A DNA stretch of 64,000 nt. Origin: Macrothele yani (lineage: Eukaryota; Arthropoda; Arachnida; Araneae; Macrothelidae). Location: contig CM076997.1 of the NCBI GenBank assembly GCA_039090855.1, positions 168,112,709 to 168,176,708 of the forward strand, given 5' to 3'. The notes beneath the pieces are model-generated. The model saw only the letters and a list, made by a program, of their open reading frames with translations, was not told where the DNA came from and ran no database searches. This document shows, one piece after another, positions 32,554 through 44,486 of the stretch. The first letter of the stretch is position 1. Every line of letters starts with the position of its first letter. The translations under genes and the position numbers were made by a program.

Positions 32554-34111
32554 CACTGGCGTGTAAAAATTAAGGACGAGACGGTTTTTCGAATGTAACG
32601 TCGTGCAGAAGTGTTCCACATCGACTCAAATCATACAATAAGATCCCCAAGATGTAAGAATATGGGACAAGTGAGCAAAACCGTCCAAACAAGGAATCCA
32701 AAGGATACAAAGGCACTTTATTGAAAAGGTAGCTTCGAGCACAACTGGCCGGAAGACAGAAACGTCCATGTGACAGGCGGCTGCCAAGAAACATCCAGTC
32801 TCTAGTAGGGGATATGATCACCCCTGACTGCGTTGCAGGATTTACAACGTCTGTCCATGCTGAGGACGAGGTTGTCAAGGAGCTGTTGAGGCATTGCAGC
32901 CCATTCCTCTTGTAGCGCCAATCGCAGTTGTGGAATCGTTACTGGCGGCTGGTGACCTGCTGTCAAGCGTCTCCCGAGAAGGTCCCACACGTGTTCGATT
33001 GGATTTAGGTCTGGGGACCTTGCGGGCCAATCCATGCGTTGAATATCTTCATTCTCCAACAGCTCTGTGACAGCCACTGTACGATGAGGTGTAGCGTTGT
33101 CGTCCATGAAGAGGAACTTTGGACCCACAGCACCTCTAAACAGACGCACGTGAGGCAGGACAACTTCGGTACAATAGCGGACACCAGTGAATGAACTTCC
33201 TTGGAAGATGTGGAGGTCAGTACGGCTACCAAGAAAGATACCGCCCCAAACGAGAACTCCTCCACCTCCAAACCGGTCCCTTTCGATGATGTTGGAGGTG
33301 TAATTGCGTGTCCCCTGCTCTCTCCAGATGTGTATACGTCCAGAATCGCTCGTCAGACTAAATCGGCTCTCTTCCGTAAAGAGAACTCGACGCCATTGCT
33401 GATGTGTCCAGTTCTTGTGTTCCTGGCACCACTGAAACCGCCGTCTCCGATGAGCAGGCGTTAATGGCACACACCGTACTGGTCGTCGTGCAAATAGACC
33501 ATTTTTGTGCAGCCGCCTGGCCACGGTAAAACGCGATAACGGACGTCCAGTTGTCTGTTGCACGTGCCTTGCGATTTCTCCCGCTGTCTACCACCTGTCT
33601 CTTCTCGCCTGTAGGACAATATACCGGTCGTCCGCCGCCGTTGTTTCTCGTGAACGACCACTGCTAAACTCTCGGACAGCTGTTCCTCTCGTTTGAAATG
33701 CTCTCCAATCTCGTGAAAGGATGCTGTGAGCGATCCCGAACTCCTTGGCCACACTAGTCACGCTTTGACCTTCTTCCAACTTCCCAATGACGCGACCTCG
33801 GGTAAAGTCATCTAGATGTCGTCTACAGGATTGCCTGTTGGCCATATCATACGGTGGCAGCAACTCGACGTCGTTCGAACCGATGTACACCGTGCAATAG
33901 CTTTCACCGTATTGCTGAGCGTACACCACCCGTGTGCTTTATACCCTTCCGACACTTCTTCCCCGCCCCCTACGTCATGCTGCATATATGCGCATGCCCT
34001 ACCGTACCGGACCCTAGTCTATCTCCTGAGTGGTCTTTCGGTCCGTTCTGCCTGCTCGTTCCGCTTTTATGTTAATTTCTCCTCTTCGTCCTTCATTTTT
34101 GAACACCAGTG
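32554..34111 (-). mobile_element. Tc1-like element, best-preserved copy in the window
   Basis: TA at 32552-32553 and 34112-34113 flank 1558 bp. The ends CACTGGCGTGTAAAAATTAA and minus-strand CACTGGTGTTCAAAAATGAA are inverted for ~29 bp. It begins only 25 bp after the MITE at 31931-32528. Confidence 0.93.
32802..33845 (-). pseudogene. Tc1-like transposase, 347 codons, one internal stop
   Basis: One reading frame runs from MANRQSCRRHLDDFTRGRVI (33845) to DHIPY-stop (32802) with a single TAG at codon 86 (33588-33590), between QARRDRW and TAGEIARHV. Order: helix-turn-helix (residues ~1-60), linker SSGRSRETTAADDR, second DNA-binding region TGRPLSRFTVARRL, then the catalytic core. The first catalytic site is VLFTEESRF (family FTDESRF, D to E), the second FLFMDDNATPHR (D kept), the third SPDLNPIEHVWD (E kept). 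Length is normal for Tc1. The stop and the D-to-E change both argue against activity. Confidence 0.92.
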
Positions 34112-34113
34112 TA

Positions 34114-35181
34114 GAATTAGGTCATCCACCAGTCTCTGCTTTCTACGAAAATGAATACGTCTAACAAACGCGTCCTATTAACGTATCATTCACCAAACTC
34201 ATGCCTGTCACCTTTGCAATTAAAAAAAACTCATGATTTTAATATTATACTCCTCGGTCAACAGCGTTGTTAAATTAACTCCTGAAAACTGACGTACAAT
34301 ATAAATGTAAACATCAACTTATGATAGCAAAGTATTATACCACAGTTTTTTTAACTGCAGTCGAATGTTCTGTATAGTGCTCAGAAGTCAGTGAATTCAT
34401 TATTTTAAGAGAAATGGAGAAATTTGCTAAACTTCAGAGATTAAAAGGAAAAGTCTCTCATTCGAAGTTCCAAAGAAACAATTCTCTAAGAAATTAGCAC
34501 CTCAAGGACGTTCACCCTATGAAAACAAGAATCATATACTAAATTTTGCACTCGCGTGAAAGATCTGCATAAAAGCATGCCAATGTGTCAACTGAAAATA
34601 TCTATTGAAAAATTAAGACAGGGAGTAGAAGAATTTTGAGTGACAGTTCGGCAAGCAAAGTTTTTCAATGTCGGCGAACAAAAAAACTGAGAGAAAACGT
34701 CAGTCCATCAATGCGTAGTCATGGCAACATGCATGTCGGAGGGATCTTGCTGCTCGCATTATGCCATCCTACATCGCATTTGATGCACAAACAGGCACCG
34801 GGCGCTTTAATGTGCTGTTACAGTGTTTAATTATTTATCTTTCTGAGAATTTCCTAGTTCTTAGGACGACAGAAACGATCACTTGTACAGGAAAACTAGG
34901 CAGTACTAACCTAACCAAATTTCTACGGATGTTAAGTTTAAGATCAGAACTAGATGAAGTTTTGAAAAGTATTTGCAGATTTGCAATGTCTCGCCCTTAG
35001 CTGAGAATTGCCAGGAAAGCATTCACAGCATTTGCAACATAAAGTATTTCATTCTGCAAAATTATTCATATACCACTGTGGTTTCGAAATTTGTGAACCA
35101 AAAAGTGCAATGTCCAACTTCAAAATGAATAACTAATAAAACTAAAGTAACTATCCGTTTATGGGCAGAAGGGATTAAGCA
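34114..35181. other. No recognised feature
   Basis: AT-rich. Short frames at 34636-34830 and 34761-35000 carry no recognisable motif. Confidence 0.55.
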
Positions 35182-35183
35182 TA

Positions 35184-36490
35184 CAGGGTGTTCATAAAAT
35201 ATTTCCCACATTCCAAAAATTAATATAAAAAAATCTATGTAAGTTAAAATAAAATAGTTGGCAACATAATATAGAGGCAATCACAAAGTATTTTTATGTT
35301 CTTTAGGTTAGCGCTACTGCTGAATAAGAGGAGAATTTTATCGATGATGGCTCCATGCAAGAAAAGGCGGTGTACGTATTGTGGTTCCATGAGACCAAAT
35401 CGGCGGTTACGTTTCAGCGTCATTTCAGAAAAGAACACAGATGATCACCACCGGACCAAACATGCATAAAAGCTTGGTATGAAAAGTTTAAAGCAACGGG
35501 TAGTGTTGGTGTTCTCCCCGAGCGGGCCGACCACCGGTTACACAAGAGAAAGCTGTAGCGGTTCAGAAGACATTTCTGCGAAGCCCTAGGGAATCCATTC
35601 GTGGTGCTTCACTGGAAACTTGGATTCCCCGTGCCACGGTTCACAAAATTTTACACAAACGTCTTCATCTGTATGCTTATAAGGTACAGATCGTTCACGC
35701 TCGTCAGCTTGATGACTGGCCTTGTGTGCTGCATTTGCGACGGAGATGTTCCAGCGCATAGCTCATGATAGTGATCATCTGCACGGTATCTGATTCTTAG
35801 ATAAAGCCACATTTCACGTGTCTGGCGCAGTAAATAGGCACAAGCGGATTTGGGGATCAGAAAATCACAATTATGCCATCGAACAACAGTGGGCTAGCTC
35901 GAAAGGGAACGTATGGTGCGGCCTGATGCATGACAGAATCATCGGATCCTTCTTTTTTACAGAGCTCACGGCAACATGTAACGTGTACCTGGACATGCTG
36001 GAACTTTTTGTAGAACATCACTTGCATGCACTTCAAACTTCGGTTATTTTCCAATAAAATGGTGCCCCACCACATTGGCCAATAATGTAGGTTCCTGAAC
36101 GCAACATTTCTGGACAGATGGATTGGCCGCGATGGTCCCATGACATGCCTACCTCGATCGCCCGACATAACCCCTCTAGACTTTTTTCTGTGGGGTTATG
36201 TGAAAGACCAAATTTACTCTAGTAGTGTTCCGGATGTCGAGACGTTGAAGAGCAGAATAACGGACGTCATTGATTATGTCTCTGCTGAGATTTTAAATAA
36301 AACATGACGTAAAATCGAATATCGCTTACATTTCCTCCGAGCCACTAATGGCACCCATGTGGAGATGTACTGACACTGGATTAAAAACTTTACCTGTGCA
36401 CGATCATTGTCGTGCAATCCCTTTCTTGTACCTGTAATAAACTTTTTATATTAATCTTTGTAATGTGGGAAAGACTTTATGGACACCCTG
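35184..36490 (+). mobile_element. mariner-superfamily element with TA flanks
   Basis: TA at 35182-35183 and 36491-36492 flank 1307 bp. The ends CAGGGTGTTCATAAAATATT and minus-strand CAGGGTGTCCATAAAGTCTT are inverted for ~30 bp, both continuing to TCCCACATT. Confidence 0.93.
35355..36373 (+). pseudogene. mariner-type (DDxD) transposase pseudogene
   Basis: MQEKAVYVLWFHETKSAVTF at 35355 continues to QRHFRKEHR, then a TGA, then QTCIKAWYEKFKATGSVGVL. After several breaks ATFHVSGAVNRHKRIWGSEN follows the first catalytic region (FLDKATF, D kept), with LDMLELFVEHHLHALQ behind it. The second site reads FQ-stop-NGAPPHW (family QQDGAPPHW, so Q to stop and D to N). SPDITPLDFFLWGYVKD keeps the third D in another frame. 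The end is NGTHVEMY-stop at 36373. Inactive. Confidence 0.85.
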
Positions 36491-36578
36491 TACATTTTGT
36501 CAAGCTTCCGCTCATCGGCGGTTGCTCTTTTTAAAGCTAACAGCATAAAAAACTGAAATACTTGAAAGTTACAATATA

Positions 36579-37847
36579 TTAGGTGTACAAATAAGTTTTA
36601 AAGCGTTTTAAGACAAACCAACACGCAATTTGAAAGAAAAAACAATACCTTTGCAAATCAAAATATGTGCGGTCAGTCTTCATTATCTATCACCTTCCGC
36701 GATTGGTCGAACAGCTGACGGATTTCAGCCATTAAGAATACTTCGTCGTGTGACGCAATGAATTCGTCAACCCATTTTTGCACTTCGTCATATGTCCGGA
36801 ACTTTACAGCAGACAAACCATGCTGCATCAATCGGAACAAATGATAGTCTGAAGAGGCTATGTCGGGACTTTACGCCGGGTGCTCCAAATCTTCCCAGCC
36901 AAGCGTCAGTAACGTTTCCTTGACGATTTCGCGACAAGCGGCATAGCGTTTTCATGCAGTAATTTCACGGGATGTAATCCTCTGCCTGTGAATGTACGTT
37001 TCCGACAGATTTCCTGGTTCAATCGCCGCAATTGTTGCTTGTAGCGATCAGCAGTAACAGTTTGACCCTGTTCCAAATAGTTCGCAATAGAGCACACCCT
37101 TTATATTCCACCAGATGCACAGCAGAACCTTCTTGGAGTGAATATGGAGTCTCGGTGTCGAAGTCGTTGCTTCACCGGGTCTACCCAGTGTTTTTGGCGT
37201 TCGGGATTGCCGTAACATATCCACTTTTCATCACCCGTAACGATTTTCCACAGTAAAGACTTTCTATGTTGCTTATTCAACAGATTCAAACACTTCAGGA
37301 CACGCTCATCCTTGTTCCTCTTGTTCAGGTTATGTGGCACCCATTTTCCTTCCTTCTGAATATTTCCCATTGCGCGTAAACGATTGGAAATGGTTTGTTC
37401 AGTTACCCTCAGTTGTTCAGCTAGTTCTTTTTGCGTTCCAGGTGAATCTTCATCCAGCAATGCTTGCAGTTCCTCACGTGCAACCTTTTGCGCAGCGCCG
37501 CTTCGTTCTCAATCGCTAACATCAAAATCACCTGTTTAAACCGTCTAAACCAAAACTCACACACGCTTTTCGATATAATATTCTGCCCCAGAACAGAACA
37601 GATCAGTGTACATGCTTTTTCAGTACCTTTTCCTTGCTGAAATTCGTAACGACTAAATGCTGTATCGCTTGCCATCTTTCTCCTATCGATGTACAAGTGC
37701 GTTTGACTGTTGGGCAAATTTCTGTGGCTCATTTTATATTCTGGACAAGTTACGGTCACATGACAACAACGCGGGGGAATGTCGGATATGTAAATTAGCT
37801 TTATACGTCACACAAAAAAACGCTTTAAAACTTATTTGTACACCTTA
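36579..37847 (-). mobile_element. mariner with TTAGGTGTACAAATAAGT ends
   Basis: TA at 36577-36578 and 37848-37849 flank 1269 bp. TTAGGTGTACAAATAAGTTT is present at the left and, inverted with one change, at the right; the match extends ~30 bp (TTTAAAGCGTTTT). These ends are typical of true mariner elements. Confidence 0.95.
36673..37675 (-). pseudogene. mariner transposase pseudogene
   Basis: MASDTAFSRYEFQQGKGTEK at 37675 begins the N-terminal domain, then SKSVCEFWFRRFKQ. A frameshift near 37440 leads to LLDEDSPGTQKELAEQLRVT, IQKEGKWVPHNLNKRN (the WVPH motif) and LWKIVTGDEKWICYGNPERQ (first D kept). After a deletion and a stop, TVTADRYKQQLRRLNQE and LLHENAMPLVAKS follow (D to E at the second site). 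SPDIASSDYHLFRLMQHGL keeps the third D. The stop is at 36673. Confidence 0.88.
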
Positions 37848-37849
37848 TA

Positions 37850-38503
37850 AATATGAGAATAATTAAACGAGACAAATACAGAATGATTCAACACTCAGCT
37901 TGTTCGACATTTGAAGTTATGAGGTGTGTTGGTTGGGCATGAAGAGGTGTGGAACGGAAAAATCACTAAGGCTTTGGATCCAAATTTTTAGCAACTTTAG
38001 GGAGAAGCTTCCGCTATACGCGTCACGGCTATTGATAATTTCCAGGGTTTCTCGGAATGCTGTTGTTTTTGATTTGGAGTGCGGAGGTAATTTTTTTAAT
38101 AATATCCCGTTTAGAAGTTGCAGACTTGAAACTCACTTTTCTGGAGAGAGCTGTACATGATCTTCCTTCCTTAGTGTCTATTTCGTGTTCGCTGGTTCTG
38201 GTCCTGATCGAGCGTTTAGTCCATCAGGGTATGGTAGCAGTACAGCATGAATATCCCATACTTATAATAACGTGACTTCAAATTTAGAACTCGCTGTGTA
38301 TTTTATCCTTCTTTATTTGCCTTGTCTAATCGTCCTCATATTTACATTTTAAAGTTCTAGCATTTTAGTTTGTTCCATGCTGTTACCCTTGAAAAAGCTA
38401 TCCGTTGATAAGCTTGGCAAAATATATGTATATTTCCTTACGCCAATAAAGGGATAGTTACTTTAGTTTTACACTTCGTGTATCAACAGTTCTGAAAAAC
38501 TAG
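37850..38503. other. Mostly unrecognised; dispersed repeat at 38380-38470
   Basis: CCCTTGAAAAAGCTATCCGT, GATAAGCTTGGCAAAA and ACGCCAATAAAGGG repeat the order seen at 10220-10325. The rest shows nothing recognisable. Confidence 0.5.
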
Positions 38504-39425
38504 TGGGTTGTCTAGGAAAAAAGCTGAGTTTTTGATATAACAGTTTCACTTATCCAGAACCTAGAAAGAATCCCAGCGAAATTTCAAAGTACATGTCATT
38601 ATGTTCAATAGTTCGAACCCATCTGTTTGTTAGTAGTTCAATTTCTACACAGTACCAAACTTTCGACTTAGAGGCAGAGAAGCCTTGGCACTCACGCTCG
38701 ATATCTCCCAAAGTAGTCAACTGAGGCCATGGAAAAAATGCACCATCGTCCGAAACAAATGGTAGGCTGGGCTGAAGGGTCAAGCTCGGGGCTGTATGAT
38801 GGATGAGGCAGCAGGTAGATTCCATGCAGTACTTGCAGTTTAACTTGGTTCCGATTAGCGATATGAGTTTTTTTATTGTCTTGTTGCAGTAATGCTCGCT
38901 TTCAGTTCACAAAGACAAGATACTTCTGCTGGAGTTTGTCATACGTCCTGATCTTTTGCTGAGAATACAGTTTGGAGTTGATAGACCTACCATTTGGAAA
39001 GTGGATTACACCTTCATAATTCCACCAAACACATAATATGAGCATTTTTTCAAAACTTACGGTTTTGGAGGTAAGCAAAGCCAGTTCATCTCTATTCAAC
39101 CACTGTTGTGAAGAATCTAGATTACGGAGATATATCCACTTTTTATCCCCAGTAACTATTCGTTTGATAAATCAAGTACCGCATGGATTTCTGAGCAGTT
39201 CCTTACACACAACGCATCGTTGAACTTGAGCTGGAAAGAGTCCATCAGGCACCTCACGGCATCGTCTGTAAACCTTTCTGGCTTGTCAGGGTCTCAGTGA
39301 CAATACAAGAGACTCCCAGCTCTTCTGACAATTTACGAGTGCTTGTTCGTAGATTGTTTTCCGACGTCCTTTCCTTTCTTTTCAAACTGGAAAAGAAAGC
39401 CCAAAAGTAAAGTCCCCGTCCGCTA
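38504..39425 (-). pseudogene. mariner transposase relic, 5-prime truncated
   Basis: GGGTTGTCTAGGAAAAAAGC at 38504 resembles a mariner end; the opposite end was not found. Coding on the minus strand includes IVTGDKKWIYLRNLDSSQQW (first D kept), MLILCVWWNYEGVIHFPNGR, IRTYDKLQQKYLVFVN-stop, ALLQQDNKKTHIA (second D kept) and SYSPELDPSAQPT, where the family has PSD (third D to A). The C-terminal WVRTIEHNDMYFE is at ~38580. The helix-turn-helix part is only faintly visible near 39250-39420. It abuts the 3-prime end of a LINE relic at ~39435. Confidence 0.8.
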
Positions 39426-39792
39426 TTTCCTTGAACCATGTTTGCATACATACATATCACTAAGCTGTTCTCTGAGATTCAGAGGTTATCTCTACAAAGA
39501 AATACAAACTACCACATAATTTTTACTTATTGTTGTCATATCAAACTTCTCCATTTGCAGCGATCTTGACATACAAGTAGGGCTTCACTGACATCCATCT
39601 CACGCGGTACGCAAGATCTTCTATATTTCACACTCATAATCTTTTTCTCATGCAGACACTCCTGAATCTGAACCTCCCATGACTTCATTGGCCTTCCTCG
39701 GCTTTTCCTTACTGTATAATGAATTAGCTTTTACTGGTTTGTTGTGTGGTAATTATTATATCATGAATAAAGTCTTATGTTGGTTGTTAATA

Positions 39793-40319
39793 GTAACACT
39801 TAATGAAAAGAGACCCAACGGCCAGACAGAGGTCTGACAGTACTATGAACTGAGAAAAACGTACTTACTTGAAAAACCTTTTATTAGGAAACTCCTGGTA
39901 TCATCCAACACACACACTACTTGTCACACTAATCGTATCACAATAATGAAGAAGAACCTAATCACATAGAACGAAGCTCTCGGCACAAAAATAACGTAGC
40001 TCTTTTCACATCGAACAAAACCTCTCCACATATAAACAAAAGCTCTCTCTACGCACATAAACAAAAGCTCTCCTCGCTCATAAACAAAAGCTCCCTCCAT
40101 ATAAACAAAAGCTCTCCCACGTACATAAAAGCTCTCCTAGGTATCGTTGAACGCGCCTATTTATTCTGCCTACCACCACGTCATGACTACACTCGTTGCC
40201 ACATATCATTCAGCGAGAGAAATAACATCTCGTTAAGTAAGAAGATAATTTACATAGGAAAATAAAATAACAAGATACAGTAAAATCAAAAAGAAACTGA
40301 ATCTAGAGTATACGTTACA
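39793..40319 (-). mobile_element. Solo LTR inside the reverse transcriptase relic
   Basis: On the minus strand the segment begins TGTAACGTATACTC and ends near AGTGTTAC. It has a TATA-like AATAAATAGGCGCG (40153-40166) and, ~280 bases on, an AATAAA signal (39880-39885). A second copy at 55662-56062 keeps the same order with TATATATAGGCGCG. These are features of an LTR promoter and polyadenylation site. It breaks the RT tail between residues AQVA and VRKSRG. Target duplications were not clear. Confidence 0.7.
40027..40140. repeat. ~25 bp tandem repeat within the LTR
   Basis: About five units share CATAAACAAAAGCTCTC with small changes. The second LTR copy (55662-56062) lacks this expansion. Confidence 0.8.
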
Positions 40320-41130
40320 ACTGCCACTTGGGCTAAAAAAATTTCTTAGCAAGCATCTCATCACTCATTCTTTCTGTATGGCCAAACCACCGAAACATAT
40401 TAGTCTCCACCTTGCTAACAACATTTTGCTTTATATCACACAACGGCAACACATCTTCATTAATCACACAATCAGAACGTGTCTTGCTACAAACCCCCAA
40501 AAGTAACGCATTTCTCCAGCACACAAGCGACTTCTATGTTTTTTTGTAGTGCCCAGGTTTCACTGCCATACATCAGAGTAGGAACAATTACACTTTCATA
40601 CACAGCCATACGGGACACTCTTGAGAACCCATCATTCCTGAGAGAACCTGCCAAATCAGCCATGACTTTCAATGAAGAATTCACTCGCCTACTAATTTCA
40701 CCATCGAATTTGTTCTCTCTGCCAAACATGCTTCCCAAATACACAAACTCATTCACCTGGTCAATCACTGTGCCATTTAGACTTATATTTCATTCAGTAC
40801 TACCAGTTCCTCTCTCAAAAACCATGACTTTGGTTTTTCCCTTATTTACACTCAGTTTGAATTTCATGGAAACTTCGTACATCCGGGACAACATATTCTG
40901 CACCTCACTTTTGCTCTCTGCCAACAGCATCCATAAACATATTAAACAGCCATGGTGACATTGCACACCCTTGTCTGACTAGTGTACCAATAGAAAACCA
41001 TTTTCATAAAACACCATTCACTCGTACAGAAGCGCGGTCTGAATAACAGCGAAGCCTTCACCTTCGTTACTCTTTCGGACTGCTTCAGTAGCTTTAAACC
41101 CCTGTTTTCAGTAAAGTCGCAATAGAACCA

Positions 41131-42836
41131 ATATTTTAACTTTTGCAGCCATTACAACTGACCACGGTACAAGTTCAACGTATGGGTCGTGACATGTGCT
41201 TCACACCTTGTTTGATTCTCCATAGTACGCGCTTTACGTAGTCTGTAGCACAGAAAAACAACCTCGAAGAAAATGCGCATATTTACGTTGTTTATCCGGA
41301 CACGCCAATTATTGATCGTACATAAGCTTTTTTTGCTAACTGAGGGATTAAGCAAAGTATCCAAGATTTTTATTTAATTTTCATTTACGAGCACATCGAT
41401 TACGTTTCTCAAAAACACTGCGTTCTATTCGAAATTATTCTAAACTTTCGAGTTGTGACAATTTAAAATGGAGAACTGTATAAAGCGTACGAATGTTTTG
41501 AAGTTGAAGAAATCGTTTGAAGTAAATTGACAAATGAGTATTTCCTAGGCTGAGGACGATTCACAATAAATTGTACAGGTTTCCCTGCATTCCAATTTAT
41601 GTGTCAACTTATTTGCTGTCCACAAAAGATAACTCTTCTTCGATGTTTATCCTTCAGCTAACGTTATGGTGTCAAGAATATAGATGGATCATTCTTTAGT
41701 AGCCTCATGGTTAGATTGCACAAGCCTGCCATCTGTTCAACACATCAGCCTGAGCATTTTCCTTTGTTTCTTGAATCATCGCCGTCGAAGTCCGCGCTTA
41801 ATGAATGTGACATGAGCATTTAACCCACCAGCAGTTTGAGCGCGGACATTTCCTGCAGAATATATATCAAGCTCTCTTTCGCTCTTTGCATCCTGTAGAT
41901 ACGATCGATCTTTATTATTTCTGACAGGAGATGTACTAGCAAAAGTAAGAAATTCTCTGACACTGAAATGATATATATAAAACCTGTTCCGTGATAAGCG
42001 TCGAAGAAGGCAATTCCTATTGTGATACAAAGAAAATAATACTTGGGTATCGAACCATCAGCTACTTTCTACAGCTATTCAACGCAAATATTTTTCATAC
42101 TTCTGAGGAATGCAACCGTTTTTACCACTTGCCGCAAATGTCAGCTTCTTTTAATTCAAATAAATGTGAGCAGAAGCTTTAAATATGTGTTTCAAAAGAA
42201 TTTTAAAGACTATTAAATGCTTTATGTAGCCTAACGCATGCTGATTTACCAGAACTGCAATTTAGTTATTGTGATGCATAAGTAACACTTTTCTTTACAA
42301 ACGCTTAATTCAGTTGTACATTAAATTCATTATTCAAAACGAATTTACATTTCTACAGAAAGGATTAAATGAGTCAATAGATCTAGAGGGATATCTGTTT
42401 GCGTTTCAAAATAATTTGATGCTTCTCACTCAGTAATTTTGTAGCACATGCACCGATATCTTTCTCTTGCTCTTCTTGCTCCAGAAAGCAATTAGATGAA
42501 CAAACACATTACCTTTAAAACATCTGAGAAATGTATTTTGAAAACATCTAGCACTGCATCTATTTTAGGCAATTATATTTACACAATGAGGTGAGAAATA
42601 ACAGAAGTGTTGATGCAATTCGTGTGAAAAGCTTTGTCATGGTAAGTGGATTTCTATGTATTGAGACTTTAAATTGATAAATCAATTGCTTCCATTTCAA
42701 AAGAGCAGAACGCGAGCATCCGTATAAAGTCATCAGGGTAGTTTCATAATTTTTCTTCACAAATCGTGACTTTATATAATTCTAAGTAGGGTCTACACTA
42801 ATATAAGGGAAAAGCCATGGAACATACACTCACAGT
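41131..42836. other. No recognised feature
   Basis: AT-rich. Short frames at 41152-41364, 41776-42030 and 42560-42760 show no motifs or repeats recognised here. Confidence 0.55.
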
Positions 42837-44241
42837 CAAAAATATAGTGGCACCCAGAAGGATATGACGTATTGCAATGCTATTAGGGGTGAAGGTAAAG
42901 GTTACCGTGAACAATAAATGATTAAACATTGAGACTGATACGATCAATTTTTATTGAGCTACAGGCCAATAGGTAGTGTCGCTCAGTAAGGCGTCGGGCC
43001 GCCATATTTGATCACACAGCATGCCAGACATCTCGGTATGGAGTTCCATAGGTTCCTGATGGTGTCCTGCGATAAACAATCCCATGCAGCTTGAATCTTC
43101 TCACGCAGTTCCTGCAGATTGTGCGGTAGGGTGGAGTGTGGATAGCGCGTCCAATAGCAACCCATACATTTCCAATCAACGATAGTTCTGGTGATACGAG
43201 TGTTAGTGGCTTGAAGGCAAGCTCTTGAGACAGCAGCAGTGTGCGGACGAGCGTTGTCCTTTTGGAAATTCGCACCGGAGTGAGCCTTCAGGAAAGGTAA
43301 GAAAACTGGTTGCAGGACCTCATTAACGTTACGTTTGGCTGTCAAAGTGCCTGTAATAAACACAAAAGGTGATATGACATCGTTGGCAATTGCACCCTAC
43401 ATCATGACACCAGGCCTTCTGGACGTGCGACACTCGACAACAAACCGTTCATCTCGGCGCTGATACGGTGCCTCCACACACGGATTCGGTGGTCGTCTCG
43501 TCCAAGAAAAAGCGGGTCTCGTCACTGAAGATCACTCGCTGCAATTCTGAGTGGCTCCATGACAGTCTGACACGACACCATTGCAGTGTTTGGCGACGAT
43601 GCAATGGTGTTAAGGGCAGTCGTCGTAATGGTCTGCGTGTGTGTAGTCCTACGTCGTGCAGCCGTCTGCCAATGGGCTGGCACTAATCCTACGATGCATG
43701 GATGGCACCACTGCTCGCTGAATATTCGTAATCGTGGCTGTTGAATACTTCGTGCATGTCGGACAACCCGTCGGTCATCTCTCTCCGTGATTCGTCTAGG
43801 TCACCAAGATCCTTCCAGTCGCTGCTGCGTGACCTGTTCTATCCCCTGCCGCCAACAGCGTGCTATGGTGATATCCGCACGACCGGTATGGAGCGTAATA
43901 CGGCGATAAGACCGTCCCGCTTCCCGGAGCCAGACGATGAGGCACCTTTCGAACTCTTCCAACTTCTTGAAATACTTCTGAACTTTTCGACGAGGCATAC
44001 TTTACTTTCAAAGTATGCAACCAACACTACTGCACGAGTCAGAATGGAAAGTACGAGCAACGGGATGACCTTATATAGCCGGTCAGGCACAGCGCTACGA
44101 CTCTTCCTTGCTTTCATCACATGCGCGGCCGAGCGTGATACTTGAATCATTTGAATGTATCACGATGTCACACGTACCCACCAAATTTCATTCCTGTCGG
44201 TTGCTTCCTTCTGGGTGCAACTATTTTTTTGGCCAGAAGTG
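42837..44241 (-). mobile_element. Tc1-like element with TA flanks
   Basis: TA at 42835-42836 and 44242-44243 flank 1405 bp. The ends CACTCACAGTCAAAAATATA and minus-strand CACTTCTGGCCAAAAAAATA are inverted, both continuing to GCACCCAGAAGGA. It is GC-richer than its flanks. Confidence 0.92.
42983..43998 (-). pseudogene. Tc1-like transposase pseudogene
   Basis: MPRRKVQKYFKKLEEFERCL (43998) starts the helix-turn-helix. Frame breaks follow after QQRLEGSW. VIFSDETRFFLDE keeps the first catalytic D (about 43510). NVNEVLQPVFLPFLKAHSGA leads to NFQKDNARPHTAAVSR (second D kept). The third site reads VSPELSLIGNVW where the family has SPDLNPIENVW, so the glutamate is G. The C-terminus IRNLWNSIPRCLACCVIKYG ends GPTPY-stop at 42983. 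Confidence 0.87.
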
Positions 44242-44486
44242 TATTTGTATCTTCCGTGAAAGCTATGGCAAGTAGCGGGGCAGAATGAATGAAAGAAAGT
44301 TTATTATAAGCGTAACATTTCGAAGGAAGAAGAATAAACATAGGTTACCAAAGTAGGTACGAAGGTGATATTGTTCCTCTTCTAAGAATTTAATGTAAGG
44401 ATGTGACACTCACAAATGCAAATTGAGCTTGCCTTTTTAGTCCCAAGAAATATCGTCTTTCAAATGAGCCAATGACTACGAGTCTA

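Larger units (their letters stand above)
39435..41130 (-). pseudogene. Non-LTR retrotransposon reverse transcriptase relic
   Basis: From 41130 downward: YSDRASVRVNGVL, LVRQGCAMSPWLFNMFMDAV (reverse transcriptase block 4), then a deletion removing the catalytic ADD box. LLAESKSEVQNMLSRMYEVS, KFKLSVNKGKTKVMVFERG, NEFVYLGSMFGRENKFDGEI (40768 on), VPTLMYGSETWALQ, and after a frameshift NMFRWFGHTERMSDEMLAKK follow. A solo LTR then intervenes (39793-40319). VRKSRGRPMKSWEVQIQECL and CVPREMDVSEALLVCQDRCK complete the C-terminal tail. The endonuclease domain is absent. The clade is not assigned. Confidence 0.88.
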
